A stretch of 62,327 bases of DNA from Jannaschia marina (GTDB lineage Bacteria > Pseudomonadota > Alphaproteobacteria > Rhodobacterales > Rhodobacteraceae), in contig NZ_JABVAX010000017.1 of NCBI RefSeq assembly GCF_013404595.1, positions 1-62,327 of the forward strand, in the 5' to 3' direction. The position numbers and the translations under genes were made by a program. The notes beneath the pieces are model-generated. The model had not been told where the DNA came from and searched no databases. It saw only the letters and a list, made by a program, of their open reading frames with translations. Of this stretch, positions 26,942 through 34,861 are shown piece by piece; positions within the stretch are counted from its first letter, which is position 1; every line of letters begins with the position of its first letter.

Positions 26942-27625
26942 ATGACGATGACCTCCAGCACCGATACGCGGCGCAAGACCGCTGACATCATCTTTGGCGC
27001 GCTCCGCGATCAGATCATGTCGCTCGAACTCCTGCCCGGCACCAAGATGTCGGAGGCCGAGATCGCGCTGAAGTTCGGCGTCTCGCGCCAGCCCGTGCGC
27101 GAGGCGTTCAACCTCCTCGGCAACCTCGACCTCCTCGACATCCAGCCGCAGAAGGCGACGCGGGTGCAGCGCTTTTCGCTCCGTCGCATCGCCGCCGCCC
27201 GGTTCGAGCGGCTCGCGATCGAGCTCGAAGTCGCCAGATCCGCCTGCAGAAACTGGTCAAGCGTCCATGCGCCCGGGCTCGAAGCCTGCCTCTCGGCGCA
27301 GCACACCGCGGTCGAGACGACGGACGCCAAGCTCTTCCATACGCTCGACGCCAAGTTCCACCGGCTGATCTTCGACGTGGCCGCCCCGCCCCTGCCCTTC
27401 GCGCGGGTGCTCGAGAAGAAGGCGCAGGTCGACCGCATCTGCGTCCTGAGCCTCAAGGACGCGGAGGAGATGGCCACGCTCGTCGCCGACCACGCCCTGA
27501 TCCTCGATGGGCTCACGCGGCGCGACGAAGCCGGCCTCGACGCCGCGATCCGGCTTCACCTGTCCCGGATAGATCGAACGATCGCCGCCGTCCGCGCCGC
27601 GCACCCCGACTATTTCGACGATTGA
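26942..27625 (+). CDS. GntR-family (FCD) transcriptional regulator
   Basis: A 227-residue regulator. The winged HTH (about residues 10-75) has FGALRDQIMSLELLPGTKMSEAEIALKFGVSRQPVREAFNLLGNLDLL. The FCD domain (about 85-215) has FERLAIELEVARSAC, FHTLDAKFHRLIFDVAA (metal/ligand Asp-x-x-x-His), and VADHALILDGLTRRD followed by HLSRID. FCD-type GntR proteins sense acids such as uronates (UxuR, ExuR). Its place between the kduI operon and a TRAP transporter strongly suggests it controls both. ATG 26948 is a possible alternative start. Confidence 0.88.
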   Translation: MTMTSSTDTRRKTADIIFGALRDQIMSLELLPGTKMSEAEIALKFGVSRQPVREAFNLLGNLDLLDIQPQKATRVQRFSLRRIAAARFERLAIELEVARSACRNWSSVHAPGLEACLSAQHTAVETTDAKLFHTLDAKFHRLIFDVAAPPLPFARVLEKKAQVDRICVLSLKDAEEMATLVADHALILDGLTRRDEAGLDAAIRLHLSRIDRTIAAVRAAHPDYFDD

Positions 27626-27648
27626 ACTGCCATCCCAGTTTTCGCTTT

Positions 27649-27668
27649 ACCATATCTGGTATGGTAGT
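27649..27668. promoter_or_regulatory. Putative GntR operator dyad (TRAP arm)
   Basis: TACCATA (27649-27655 region) and TATGGTA form a dyad; the 3' part contains the 13 bases CTGGTATGGTAGT also found at 26824-26836. It lies about 30-50 bases upstream of the TRAP binding-protein start, in a GC-poor patch. Confidence 0.6.
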
Positions 27669-27697
27669 ATGGTGAAACGGTAGTTTGGGAGGACACG

Positions 27698-28666
27698 ATG
27701 AAATTCACCAAGATCCTGGCGGCAACCGCCGTCGCAATTGCGCTGCCCGTCGCAGCCACCGCGCAGGACTGGCGCGCCTGGAACATCCACCCCGAGGGCT
27801 ATCCGAACAGCGTCGCCCTCGATCAGTTCGCGGCCGATGTCGCCGAGACCACCGACGTTTCGATCCAGGTGTTCCACGGCGGCGTCCTCGGCTCCCAGCC
27901 GGACGCGATCGAGCAGGTGCGCAATGCCGCGCTCGAAGTCGGCAACTTCAATCTCGGGCCAATGGGGCCGATCATCCCGATGACGAACGTCGTCTCCCTG
28001 CCCTTCATCTTCTCGAACGTCGACCACATGCATGCCGCGATGGACGGCGAGGTCGGTAAGACCTTCGAGGAGGCCATGACGGCCGAGGGCATCGTGCCGC
28101 TCGCCTGGTACGACAGCGGCTCGCGCAGCTTCTACAACTCGAAGCGCCCGATCATGTCGCCCGCCGACGTGGAGGGCCTGAAGGTGCGCGTGATGAACAA
28201 CGACATCTTCGTCGACATGATCGCGCAGCTTGGCGGCAATGCGACGCCCATGGCCTTCGGCGAGGTCTACCAGTCGCTCCAGACGGGTGTGATCGACGGG
28301 GCGGAGAACAACTATCCCTCCTACGAGTCGACGGGCCATTACGAGGTGGCCGGCTTCTACTCGATCACCGAACATCTCATCATCCCCGAATGCCTCTGCG
28401 TGGCCACCGCCGCCTGGGAACAGCTCGACGCCGAGACGCAGGAAGCAGTGCGCACCGCCGCCCGCGCCTCCGCCGAGACCCAGCGTCAGTTCTGGGCCGA
28501 GCGCGAGCAGGAGAGCCGCGCCGCGGTCGAGGCCGCGGGTGCCACGGTCAACGAGGTCGAGAACAAGGTCGCCTTCCAGGAACGCATGGCCCCGGTCTAC
28601 GAGGGCTTCGTCGCGGCGAACCCCGATCTCGCCCCGGTCATCGAGGCGATCCAGGCCCTCAACTGA
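27698..28666 (+). CDS. TRAP transporter substrate-binding protein (DctP family)
   Basis: A 322-residue periplasmic protein with a signal peptide (cleavage after ATAQ). DctP hallmarks are NFNLGPMGPIIPM, VVSLPFIFSNVDHMHAAMDGEVG, the conserved region GSRSFYNSKRPIMSPADVEGLKVRV with the carboxylate-binding Arg at the end, and GEVYQSLQTGVIDGAENNYPSYESTGHYEVAGFYSITEH. It captures an organic acid for the DctQM permease encoded downstream. The kdgF/kduID neighbourhood and shared operator suggest a uronate or unsaturated uronate as ligand; that is inference. Confidence 0.93.
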   Translation: MKFTKILAATAVAIALPVAATAQDWRAWNIHPEGYPNSVALDQFAADVAETTDVSIQVFHGGVLGSQPDAIEQVRNAALEVGNFNLGPMGPIIPMTNVVSLPFIFSNVDHMHAAMDGEVGKTFEEAMTAEGIVPLAWYDSGSRSFYNSKRPIMSPADVEGLKVRVMNNDIFVDMIAQLGGNATPMAFGEVYQSLQTGVIDGAENNYPSYESTGHYEVAGFYSITEHLIIPECLCVATAAWEQLDAETQEAVRTAARASAETQRQFWAEREQESRAAVEAAGATVNEVENKVAFQERMAPVYEGFVAANPDLAPVIEAIQALN

Positions 28667-28684
28667 GCCTGAGCACATCCATCG

Positions 28685-28710
28685 AAAGGGGGGCCACGCG
28701 GCCCCCCTTT
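28685..28710 (+). terminator. Intercistronic hairpin between TRAP binding protein and permease
   Basis: An 11-bp perfect stem, AAAGGGGGGCC (28685-28695) and GGCCCCCCTTT (28700-28710), closes an ACGC loop. It resembles a rho-independent terminator or RNA-stabilising hairpin. In TRAP operons such structures typically keep binding-protein mRNA more abundant than permease mRNA. Confidence 0.7.
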
Positions 28711-28730
28711 GTCGCGCGGGAGAGACGAGC

Positions 28731-29213
28731 ATGACCCAGATCCGGCACCGCATCCTCGACGGGGCCGCCGCGGTGGCGATGGCCTTCGCCAGCCTGCTGA
28801 TGGTGGTCCTCATCGTCATCTTCGGCTGGCTCGTCTTCGGGCGCTACGTCCTCAACGCGACGCCCACCTGGGTCGAGCAGGCCGCGCTCCTCATGATCGT
28901 CTGGATCACCTTCCTCGGGGCCGCCGTCGGCGTCCGCCGGAACACGCACCTCGCGGTCGACTTCATCCGCGAGGGGCTGCCCGCGCCGCTCCGCACGGCC
29001 TGCATCGTCCTGTCGCTGGCCGCGCTCGCTGCCTTCGGGGCCGTCATGGCCTGGCAGGGCTACGTGATGTTCGAGCGCACCGCGCGCCGGGCCATCCCGC
29101 TCCTTGGCATCTCGGAGGGCTGGCGCGCCGTGCCCGTGAGCCTCAGCGGCGGGCTCATCTTCCTCTTTGCGCTCGACGCGCTGATCGGCCGGTTCCAGCG
29201 GGGGGCGAACTGA
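28731..29213 (+). CDS. TRAP transporter small permease (DctQ)
   Basis: A 160-residue protein with four membrane helices, at about residues 10-32, 46-64, 87-107 and 131-150. It carries the DctQ signature GRYVLNATPTWVEQAALLMIVWITFLGAAVGVRRNTHLAVDF. It pairs with the large permease. The ATG follows GAGAGACGAGC and lies 21 bases after the intercistronic hairpin; the DctM start follows the stop by one base. Confidence 0.93.
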   Translation: MTQIRHRILDGAAAVAMAFASLLMVVLIVIFGWLVFGRYVLNATPTWVEQAALLMIVWITFLGAAVGVRRNTHLAVDFIREGLPAPLRTACIVLSLAALAAFGAVMAWQGYVMFERTARRAIPLLGISEGWRAVPVSLSGGLIFLFALDALIGRFQRGAN

Positions 29214-29214
29214 C

Positions 29215-30501
29215 ATGGGACTGGCCCTTCTCTTCGGCGTCTTCTTCCTGCTCCTGGTCGCCGGCGTGCCCGTCGCCTTCTGCCTCGGCATCGCGGCGGT
29301 CGTGGGCTTCCTCTACGAGGGCCTGCCGCTCTTCATCGCCTTCCAGCGGATCGTCTCGGGCATCTCGATCTTCTCGCTCCTCGCGATCCCCTTCTTCATC
29401 TTCGCGGGCGAGCTGATGCTCCAGGGCGGGATCGCGCTGCGCCTCGTCCGTCTCGCCTCGGCCGCCGTCGGCTGGATGCGCGGCGGCCTCGGCGTGGTCA
29501 ACGTGGCCTCGTCGATGCTCTTCGGCGGCATCTCGGGCTCGGCCGTCGCCGACACCTCGGCCCTCGGGTCGATCATGATCCCGGTGATGAAGGAGAAGGG
29601 CTACGACGGCGACTACGCGGTCAACGTCACCGTCACCTCCTCGATCGCGGGCGTGGTCATCCCGCCCAGCCACAACATGATCCTCTACGCCATCGCCGCC
29701 GGCGGCCTGCCGATCAGCCAGCTCTTCCTGGCCGGCGTGGTCCCCGGCATCCTGATGTGCCTCTGCCTCGCCTTCGTCGCCTGGCTCGTGGCCGTGAAGC
29801 GCGGCTACCCCTCCGAGGCCTTCCCCGGCATCGCCCCCCTCCTCATCAGCTTCGCCGTGGCGCTTCCGGGGCTCATGACCGCCGTCATCATCGTCGGCGG
29901 CGTCCTCTCGGGCATCATGACGGTGACCGAATCCGGGGCCTTCGGTGCGATCTACGCCATCGTCGTCACCGCGCTCGTCTACCGGGAGCTGACATGGGAG
30001 AAGTTCAAGCAGGCGGTACTCGTCGCCGTGCGAACAACGGCCATGGTGATGATCCTCGTCGCCTGCGCCTCGGCCTTCGCCTACCTGCTGACGCTCAACC
30101 GCGTGCCCGACCTCCTGGCCGGGTTCGTGCTGTCGCTCTCGGAGTCGGAATTCGTCATCCTTCTGCTCCTCAACGCCACGTTCCTCGTCCTCGGCATGAT
30201 CATGGACATGGCGGCCCTCATCCTCATCACCACGCCGATCTTCCTGCCGATCGTCATGGACCTCGGGATGAGCCCGGTGCAGTTCGGCATCATCATGATG
30301 ATGAACCTCGGGCTCGGCCTGACGACGCCCCCCGTCGGGGCCTGCCTCTTCGTCGGATGCGTCGTCGGCGGGGAGCGGATCGAGAGCGTCGTGCGCACGA
30401 TCTGGCCCTTCTACCTCGCCATTCTCGTGGCCCTCGCGCTCGTCACCTACGTGCCGGCGGTCTCGCTGGGCCTCGGCGCATGGATCGCCGGCGGCCCGTG
30501 A
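29215..30501 (+). CDS. TRAP transporter large permease (DctM)
   Basis: A 428-residue protein with about twelve hydrophobic segments. DctM hallmarks are VGFLYEGLPLFIAFQRIVSGISIFSLLAIPFFIFAGELM, FGGISGSAVADTSALGSIMIPVM, VTVTSSIAGVVIPPSHNMILY, and the C-terminal MDMAALILITTPIFLPIVMDLGMSPVQFGIIMMMNLGLGLTTPPVG. It forms the Na+-coupled channel with DctQ. This is the last gene of the TRAP operon; it converges on a DUF1330 gene with a 3-base gap. Confidence 0.95.
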   Translation: MGLALLFGVFFLLLVAGVPVAFCLGIAAVVGFLYEGLPLFIAFQRIVSGISIFSLLAIPFFIFAGELMLQGGIALRLVRLASAAVGWMRGGLGVVNVASSMLFGGISGSAVADTSALGSIMIPVMKEKGYDGDYAVNVTVTSSIAGVVIPPSHNMILYAIAAGGLPISQLFLAGVVPGILMCLCLAFVAWLVAVKRGYPSEAFPGIAPLLISFAVALPGLMTAVIIVGGVLSGIMTVTESGAFGAIYAIVVTALVYRELTWEKFKQAVLVAVRTTAMVMILVACASAFAYLLTLNRVPDLLAGFVLSLSESEFVILLLLNATFLVLGMIMDMAALILITTPIFLPIVMDLGMSPVQFGIIMMMNLGLGLTTPPVGACLFVGCVVGGERIESVVRTIWPFYLAILVALALVTYVPAVSLGLGAWIAGGP

Positions 30502-30504
30502 CCC

Positions 30505-30798
30505 TCAGTCGCCAAGCCCTTCGAGCAGCATGATCTGCGCCTCGCCCGCGCCGATGCGGTGTTCGCGCGCTGCCTGATATTCGGGCGAGGCATAACAGGC
30601 CTGCGCCGCCTCGAGGCTCTCGAACTCGATGATGACATTGCGCGGCCGGCTCTCGCCCTCGAGCCCGACGACAGTGCCGCCGCGCGCCAGAACCTTCGCG
30701 CCCCACTTGGAAAATACCTCCGTCGCGCCCTTCGCATAGAGCGCATAGGGGTCCGGGTCGGTGACGGTGACATGGGCCACCCAATAGGCCTTGGGCAT
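30505..30798 (-). CDS. DUF1330 family protein
   Basis: A 97-residue ferredoxin-fold protein: KAYWVAHVTVTDPDPYALYAKGATEVFSKWGAKVLARGG, then RNVIIEFESLEAAQACYASPEYQAAREHR, the DUF1330 pattern (dimeric alpha/beta-barrel). Biochemistry is unknown. It is divergent from preT and shares the RutR-like operator at 30817-30834, so it may be co-regulated with pyrimidine catabolism. The start MPKAYW has GGAGGGAAAC just upstream. Confidence 0.88.
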   Translation of the reverse strand: MPKAYWVAHVTVTDPDPYALYAKGATEVFSKWGAKVLARGGTVVGLEGESRPRNVIIEFESLEAAQACYASPEYQAAREHRIGAGEAQIMLLEGLGD

Positions 30799-30816
30799 GT
30801 TTCCCTCCTGCTGATT

Positions 30817-30834
30817 TTTTACCAGTTGATAAAA
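30817..30834. promoter_or_regulatory. RutR-like operator between DUF1330 gene and preT
   Basis: Arms TTTTACC and GATAAAA flank a 4-base centre AGTT. The same 7-4-7 architecture (TTTTACC-AGAC-GGTCAAA) occurs at 39827-39844, upstream of the amidohydrolase. The E. coli RutR site (TTGACC-ANNT-GGTCAA) has the same spacing and similar arms. A RutR-type TetR gene is encoded at 39099-39713. Confidence 0.6.
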
Positions 30835-30883
30835 TTTCAATCCGTGGCACTCTGTCCAGAGCAAAGTTCAACCGGAGACACCC

Positions 30884-32206
30884 ATGACCGAAGCACTGCG
30901 CCTCGACGGCATCCGCGCCGGACGTCTGGGGGCCGAGGATCTGGCCCGCAACTTCGACGACCTGCATGCCCCCCTCACCGGCCACGAGGCGCTGATCGCC
31001 GCCGATCGCTGCTACTTCTGCCATGACGCGCCCTGCGTGACGGCCTGCCCGACCGACATCGACATTCCCATGTTCATCCGCCAGATCGCCACCGGGATGG
31101 AGGATGCGGCCGCCAAGACGATCTTCGATCAGAACATCCTCGGCGGCATGTGCGCCCGCGTCTGCCCGACCGAGACGCTCTGCGAAGAGGTCTGCGTGCG
31201 CGAGGTGGCCGAGGGCAAGCCGGTGGAGATCGGCCGGCTCCAGCGCTTCGCCACCGACGCGATGATGGCCGAGGGCGAGCATCCGTACACCCGCGCCGCC
31301 GAGACCGGCAAATCCGTCGCCGTCGTCGGGGCCGGGCCCGCGGGCCTCGCCTGCGCGCACCGCCTCGCCATGCACGGCCATTCGGTGACGCTCTACGACG
31401 CGCGGCCCAAGGCCGGCGGGCTCAACGAATACGGCATCGCCGCCTACAAGACCGTCGACGGCTACGCCCAGGCCGAGGTCGATTGGCTCATGCAGATCGG
31501 CGGGATCAGCCTGAAGACCGGCCGCACGCTCGGCGACAGCCTGACGCTCGCCGCGCTGCGCGACGATTACGACGCCGTGTTCCTTGGCATCGGTCTCGGC
31601 GGCGTGGGTGCGCTCGGCCTCGAAGGCGAAGGCATGACCGGGGCCGAGAACGCCGTCGACTTCATCGCCACCCTGCGCCAGACGGCCGACCTGACACAGC
31701 TTCCGGTGGGGCGGCATGTCGTGGTGATCGGCGGCGGCATGACAGCCGTTGACGCCGCCGTGCAGTCGAAGCTCCTTGGGGCGGAAACCGTGACCATCGC
31801 CTACCGCCGCGACCAGGACCGGATGCCGGCCAGCCGCTACGAACAGGACCTCGCCGCCACCCATGGCGTGCGCCTCATGTTCGGGGTCGTCCCCGCCGCG
31901 CTCCGCGGCGAAGGGCAGCTGCGCGAGGTCGAACTCTCCTACGTGGACGGCGACATGAAGCCCACGGGCGAGACGGTGACGCTCCGCGCCGATCAGCTCT
32001 TCCGCGCCATCGGCCAGAAGCTCGAAGCGGTCGAAGGCCTGTCCCTCGACAGCGGCAAGATCGCGGTCGATACCGAGGGCAAGACCTCGCTCGACGGGGT
32101 CTGGGCCGGGGGCGACTGCGCGGCGGGCGGCGAGGATCTGACCGTCACCGCCGTCGCCGAGGGCCGGGACGCGGCCGAGGCGATCCACCGGGCGCTTTCC
32201 ACCTGA
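30884..32206 (+). CDS. preT: NAD-dependent dihydropyrimidine dehydrogenase subunit PreT
   Basis: A 440-residue flavoprotein. The N-terminal iron-sulfur region has CYFCHDAPCVTACPTDIDIP and CARVCPTETLCEEVC (about residues 46-110). The FAD and NAD binding folds begin VAVVGAGPAGLACAHRL (about 146-162) and VVVIGGGMTAVDAA (about 280-293). The C-terminus has the FAD-contacting VWAGGDCAAGGEDLTVTAVAEGRDAAEAI. It supplies electrons to PreA for reduction of uracil/thymine. A one-base overlap (TGATG) couples it to the glycosylase gene. Confidence 0.92.
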   Translation: MTEALRLDGIRAGRLGAEDLARNFDDLHAPLTGHEALIAADRCYFCHDAPCVTACPTDIDIPMFIRQIATGMEDAAAKTIFDQNILGGMCARVCPTETLCEEVCVREVAEGKPVEIGRLQRFATDAMMAEGEHPYTRAAETGKSVAVVGAGPAGLACAHRLAMHGHSVTLYDARPKAGGLNEYGIAAYKTVDGYAQAEVDWLMQIGGISLKTGRTLGDSLTLAALRDDYDAVFLGIGLGGVGALGLEGEGMTGAENAVDFIATLRQTADLTQLPVGRHVVVIGGGMTAVDAAVQSKLLGAETVTIAYRRDQDRMPASRYEQDLAATHGVRLMFGVVPAALRGEGQLREVELSYVDGDMKPTGETVTLRADQLFRAIGQKLEAVEGLSLDSGKIAVDTEGKTSLDGVWAGGDCAAGGEDLTVTAVAEGRDAAEAIHRALST

Positions 32207-32997
32207 TGCCCGAACTGCCCGAGGTCGAGGCCCTGCGCCGGCGCATCGAGGACGGTGCCCTGCACCGCACGATCGCGCGCGTCCGCCCGGGCAACGACAC
32301 CGCTCATATCGAGGTGCCCGACGCCGCCGGCCGCAAGCGGCTGGAGGGGCGGCAGTTCAGCCGCGCCACGCGCCACGGCAAGTACCTCTTCGCCGGCTCC
32401 GACGGCGGCCCCTGGCTCGCGCTGCACATGGGCATGGCCGGCTCCGTGCGCCTCTACGACGACGGCGACGCGCAGCCCGACTACGCCCGCCTGATCGTCG
32501 AGTTCGAGGGCGACCGCCGCCTCGCCTTCCGCGATCCGCGCAAGTTCGGCTGGGCCCGCGTGATCGACGCCCCCGAAGACGAGATCGCCGCCCGCGACCT
32601 CGGCCCCGATGCGCTCGCCATCGACGCCGAGACCTTCGCCCAGCGCATCGGCCAAAGCCGTGGGGCCGTCAAATCCGCCCTCATGGCGCAGGAGAAGCTG
32701 GCCGGCGTCGGCAACCTCTGGGCGGACGAGACGCTCTACCAGACCGGAACTCACCCGGAGACGCGGGGCACCGACCTCGGCGACGGAAAACTCTCCGACC
32801 TCCACACGGCGATGCGCCGCATCCTCACCGGCGTCTGCGACACGAACGCCACCTATTCCGACCTGCCCGACGCCTGGCTCATCCACCGGCGCGAGACGGG
32901 TCGCGCCTGCAGCCGCTGCGACGGCACCCTTACCTCCGAGAAGGTCGGCGGCCGCACATCCTACTTCTGCCCCTCCCATCAGGAGCGGGCGGCATGA
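32206..32997 (+). CDS. Fpg/Nei-family DNA glycosylase embedded in the pyrimidine operon
   Basis: A 263-residue glycosylase/AP-lyase. The catalytic N-terminus is MPELPEVE (Pro nucleophile after Met removal, Glu3), with the conserved Lys in RHGKYLF (about residue 60), the H2TH region AVKSALMAQEKLAGVGNLWADETLYQTG, and a zinc finger CSRC...YFCPSH in which the last ligand is His rather than Cys. It repairs oxidised bases in DNA. Its position between preT and preA, one-base overlapped with preT, is unusual. It could have a moonlighting role or be hitch-hiking; the sequence shows the catalytic residues intact. Confidence 0.88.
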   Translation: MPELPEVEALRRRIEDGALHRTIARVRPGNDTAHIEVPDAAGRKRLEGRQFSRATRHGKYLFAGSDGGPWLALHMGMAGSVRLYDDGDAQPDYARLIVEFEGDRRLAFRDPRKFGWARVIDAPEDEIAARDLGPDALAIDAETFAQRIGQSRGAVKSALMAQEKLAGVGNLWADETLYQTGTHPETRGTDLGDGKLSDLHTAMRRILTGVCDTNATYSDLPDAWLIHRRETGRACSRCDGTLTSEKVGGRTSYFCPSHQERAA

Positions 32998-33097
32998 GTC
33001 CCGCGAAGGCCCGCGGCCCGCGCCGCCCGGCCCGCACGGCGGGGGCGACATTCACACCGGCGGCTGAACCGCCCCAGAGACCCGACAGGAGACACCC

Positions 33098-34402
33098 ATG
33101 GCTGATCTGACGACAGACTTCCTCGGCATCAAATCCCCGAACCCCTTCTGGCTCGCCTCCGCGCCGCCGACCGACAAGGAGTACAACGTCCGCCGCGCCT
33201 TCGAGGCGGGCTGGGGCGGTGTCGTCTGGAAGACGCTCGGGGCCGAGGGGCCGCCGGTCGTCAACGTCAACGGCCCCCGCTACGGCGTCATCCACGGGGC
33301 CGACCGCCGCGTGCTCGGCCTCAACAACATCGAGCTCATCACCGACCGCGACCTGGAGACCAACCTCGAGGAGATCACCCGCGTCAAGAAGGACTGGCCC
33401 GATCGCGCGCTGATCGTCTCGATCATGGTCCCCTGCGAGGAGGCGGCGTGGAAGGACATCCTGCCGCGCGTCGAGGCGACCGGCGCCGACGGGATCGAGC
33501 TGAACTTCGGCTGCCCCCACGGGATGAGCGAGCGCGGCATGGGGTCGGCCGTGGGCCAGGTGCCCGAGTACATCGAGATGGTCACGCGCTGGTGCAAGCA
33601 ATACTACTCGAAGCCCGTGATCGTGAAGCTCACGCCCAACATCACCGACATCCGCAAACCGGCCGAGGCGGCCCGCAAGGGCGGCGCGGATGCCGTCAGC
33701 CTCATCAACACGATCAACTCCATCGTCTCGGTCGACCTCGATACGATGTCCCCCCACCCGTCGATCGACGGCAAGGGCACCCACGGTGGCTACTGCGGCC
33801 CCGCCGTCAAACCCATCGCGCTCTCCATGGTCTCCGAGATTGCCCGCGCGCCCGCGACCCACGGGATGCCCATCTCGGGCATCGGCGGCGTCACCACCTG
33901 GCGCGACGCGGCGGAGTTCATCACCATGGGCTGCGGCAACGTGCAGGTCTGCACGGCGGCCATGACCTACGGCTTCAAGGTCGTACAGGAGATGATCGCG
34001 GGTCTCAGCCGTTGGATGGACGAGAAAGGCCACGAGAGCATCGCTGACTTCATGGGCGCCGCCGTCCCGAACACGACCGACTGGCAGTACCTGAACCTCA
34101 ACTACATCGCCAAGGCGAAGATCGACCAGGACGCCTGCATCTCCTGCGGGCGCTGCTATGCCGCCTGCGAGGACACCTCGCACCAGGCCATCGCCATGTC
34201 CGAGGACCGCACGTTCTCGGTCATCGACGAGGAATGCGTGGCCTGCAACCTCTGCGTGGAGGTCTGCCCGGTGGAGAACTGCATCTCCATGGTCCCCATG
34301 GAAGCCGGCACGACCGACCCGCGCACCGGCAAGGTGGTGCAGGACGACTACGCCAACTGGACGACCCATCCGAACAACCCCGGCGCGGTGGCCGCCGAAT
34401 GA
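33098..34402 (+). CDS. preA: NAD-dependent dihydropyrimidine dehydrogenase subunit PreA
   Basis: A 434-residue protein. The FMN-binding dihydroorotate-dehydrogenase-like barrel (about 1-310) has FGCPHGMSERGMG with the active-site Cys (about residue 134), KLTPNITDI and SGIGGVTTWRDAAEF. The C-terminus has two 4Fe-4S clusters: CISCGRCYAACEDTSHQAI (about 347-365) and CVACNLCVEVCPVENC (about 379-394). With PreT it reduces uracil and thymine to the dihydropyrimidines. GACAGGAGACACCC precedes the ATG. The next gene overlaps the stop (ATGA). Confidence 0.95.
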   Translation: MADLTTDFLGIKSPNPFWLASAPPTDKEYNVRRAFEAGWGGVVWKTLGAEGPPVVNVNGPRYGVIHGADRRVLGLNNIELITDRDLETNLEEITRVKKDWPDRALIVSIMVPCEEAAWKDILPRVEATGADGIELNFGCPHGMSERGMGSAVGQVPEYIEMVTRWCKQYYSKPVIVKLTPNITDIRKPAEAARKGGADAVSLINTINSIVSVDLDTMSPHPSIDGKGTHGGYCGPAVKPIALSMVSEIARAPATHGMPISGIGGVTTWRDAAEFITMGCGNVQVCTAAMTYGFKVVQEMIAGLSRWMDEKGHESIADFMGAAVPNTTDWQYLNLNYIAKAKIDQDACISCGRCYAACEDTSHQAIAMSEDRTFSVIDEECVACNLCVEVCPVENCISMVPMEAGTTDPRTGKVVQDDYANWTTHPNNPGAVAAE

Positions 34403-34809
34403 TCGCCCGCGCGCTCGCCACGCTCCTGCTCCTCGGCGGGCCGGCGGCGGCGGACGGCTTCGCCAGCCCCACGGGCAACATCCTGTGCTATCTGGAACCG
34501 TCGGCCGCCCCGGCCACGGCCCCCGTCTCCTGCCTGATCTTCGAGGCGACCTGGCCCATGCCCGACGCCGATCCGACCTGCGACCTAGACCGCACGCGGA
34601 TGGTCACGCTGCCGCGCCGAGGCCCGGCGCGGGCGGAACTGGCCTGCCACGGGGACGTGTTCTGGCCGCTGCCGCTGGGCACCCTCGGCTACGGGTCGGA
34701 ATGGTCGGTCCAGGGTATCGGCTGTTCCATGGCGACCGACGGCGTGCGCTGCGTCAACGCGACCGGCGACGGCTTCCACGTCCGCCGCGCGGCCCTAACC
34801 TTGCGCTAG
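34399..34809 (+). CDS. Secreted Cys-rich protein (DUF6636-like)
   Basis: A 136-residue exported protein with a signal peptide (about residues 1-18). The mature domain begins with the phrase FASPTGNILCYLE and has six further cysteines (VSCLIFEATW, PTCDLD, LACHGDVFW, GIGCSMATDGVRCVNATGDGFHVRRA), consistent with disulfides. The opening matches DUF6636-type proteins; function is unknown. It is translationally coupled to preA, which is unexpected for a periplasmic protein in a cytoplasmic pathway. Confidence 0.75.
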   Translation: MIARALATLLLLGGPAAADGFASPTGNILCYLEPSAAPATAPVSCLIFEATWPMPDADPTCDLDRTRMVTLPRRGPARAELACHGDVFWPLPLGTLGYGSEWSVQGIGCSMATDGVRCVNATGDGFHVRRAALTLR

Positions 34810-34861
34810 CGGTCGCGCCCGGCGACGTCATCCGCCCCCGGGCTCTCGGCCTGTACGCCCC

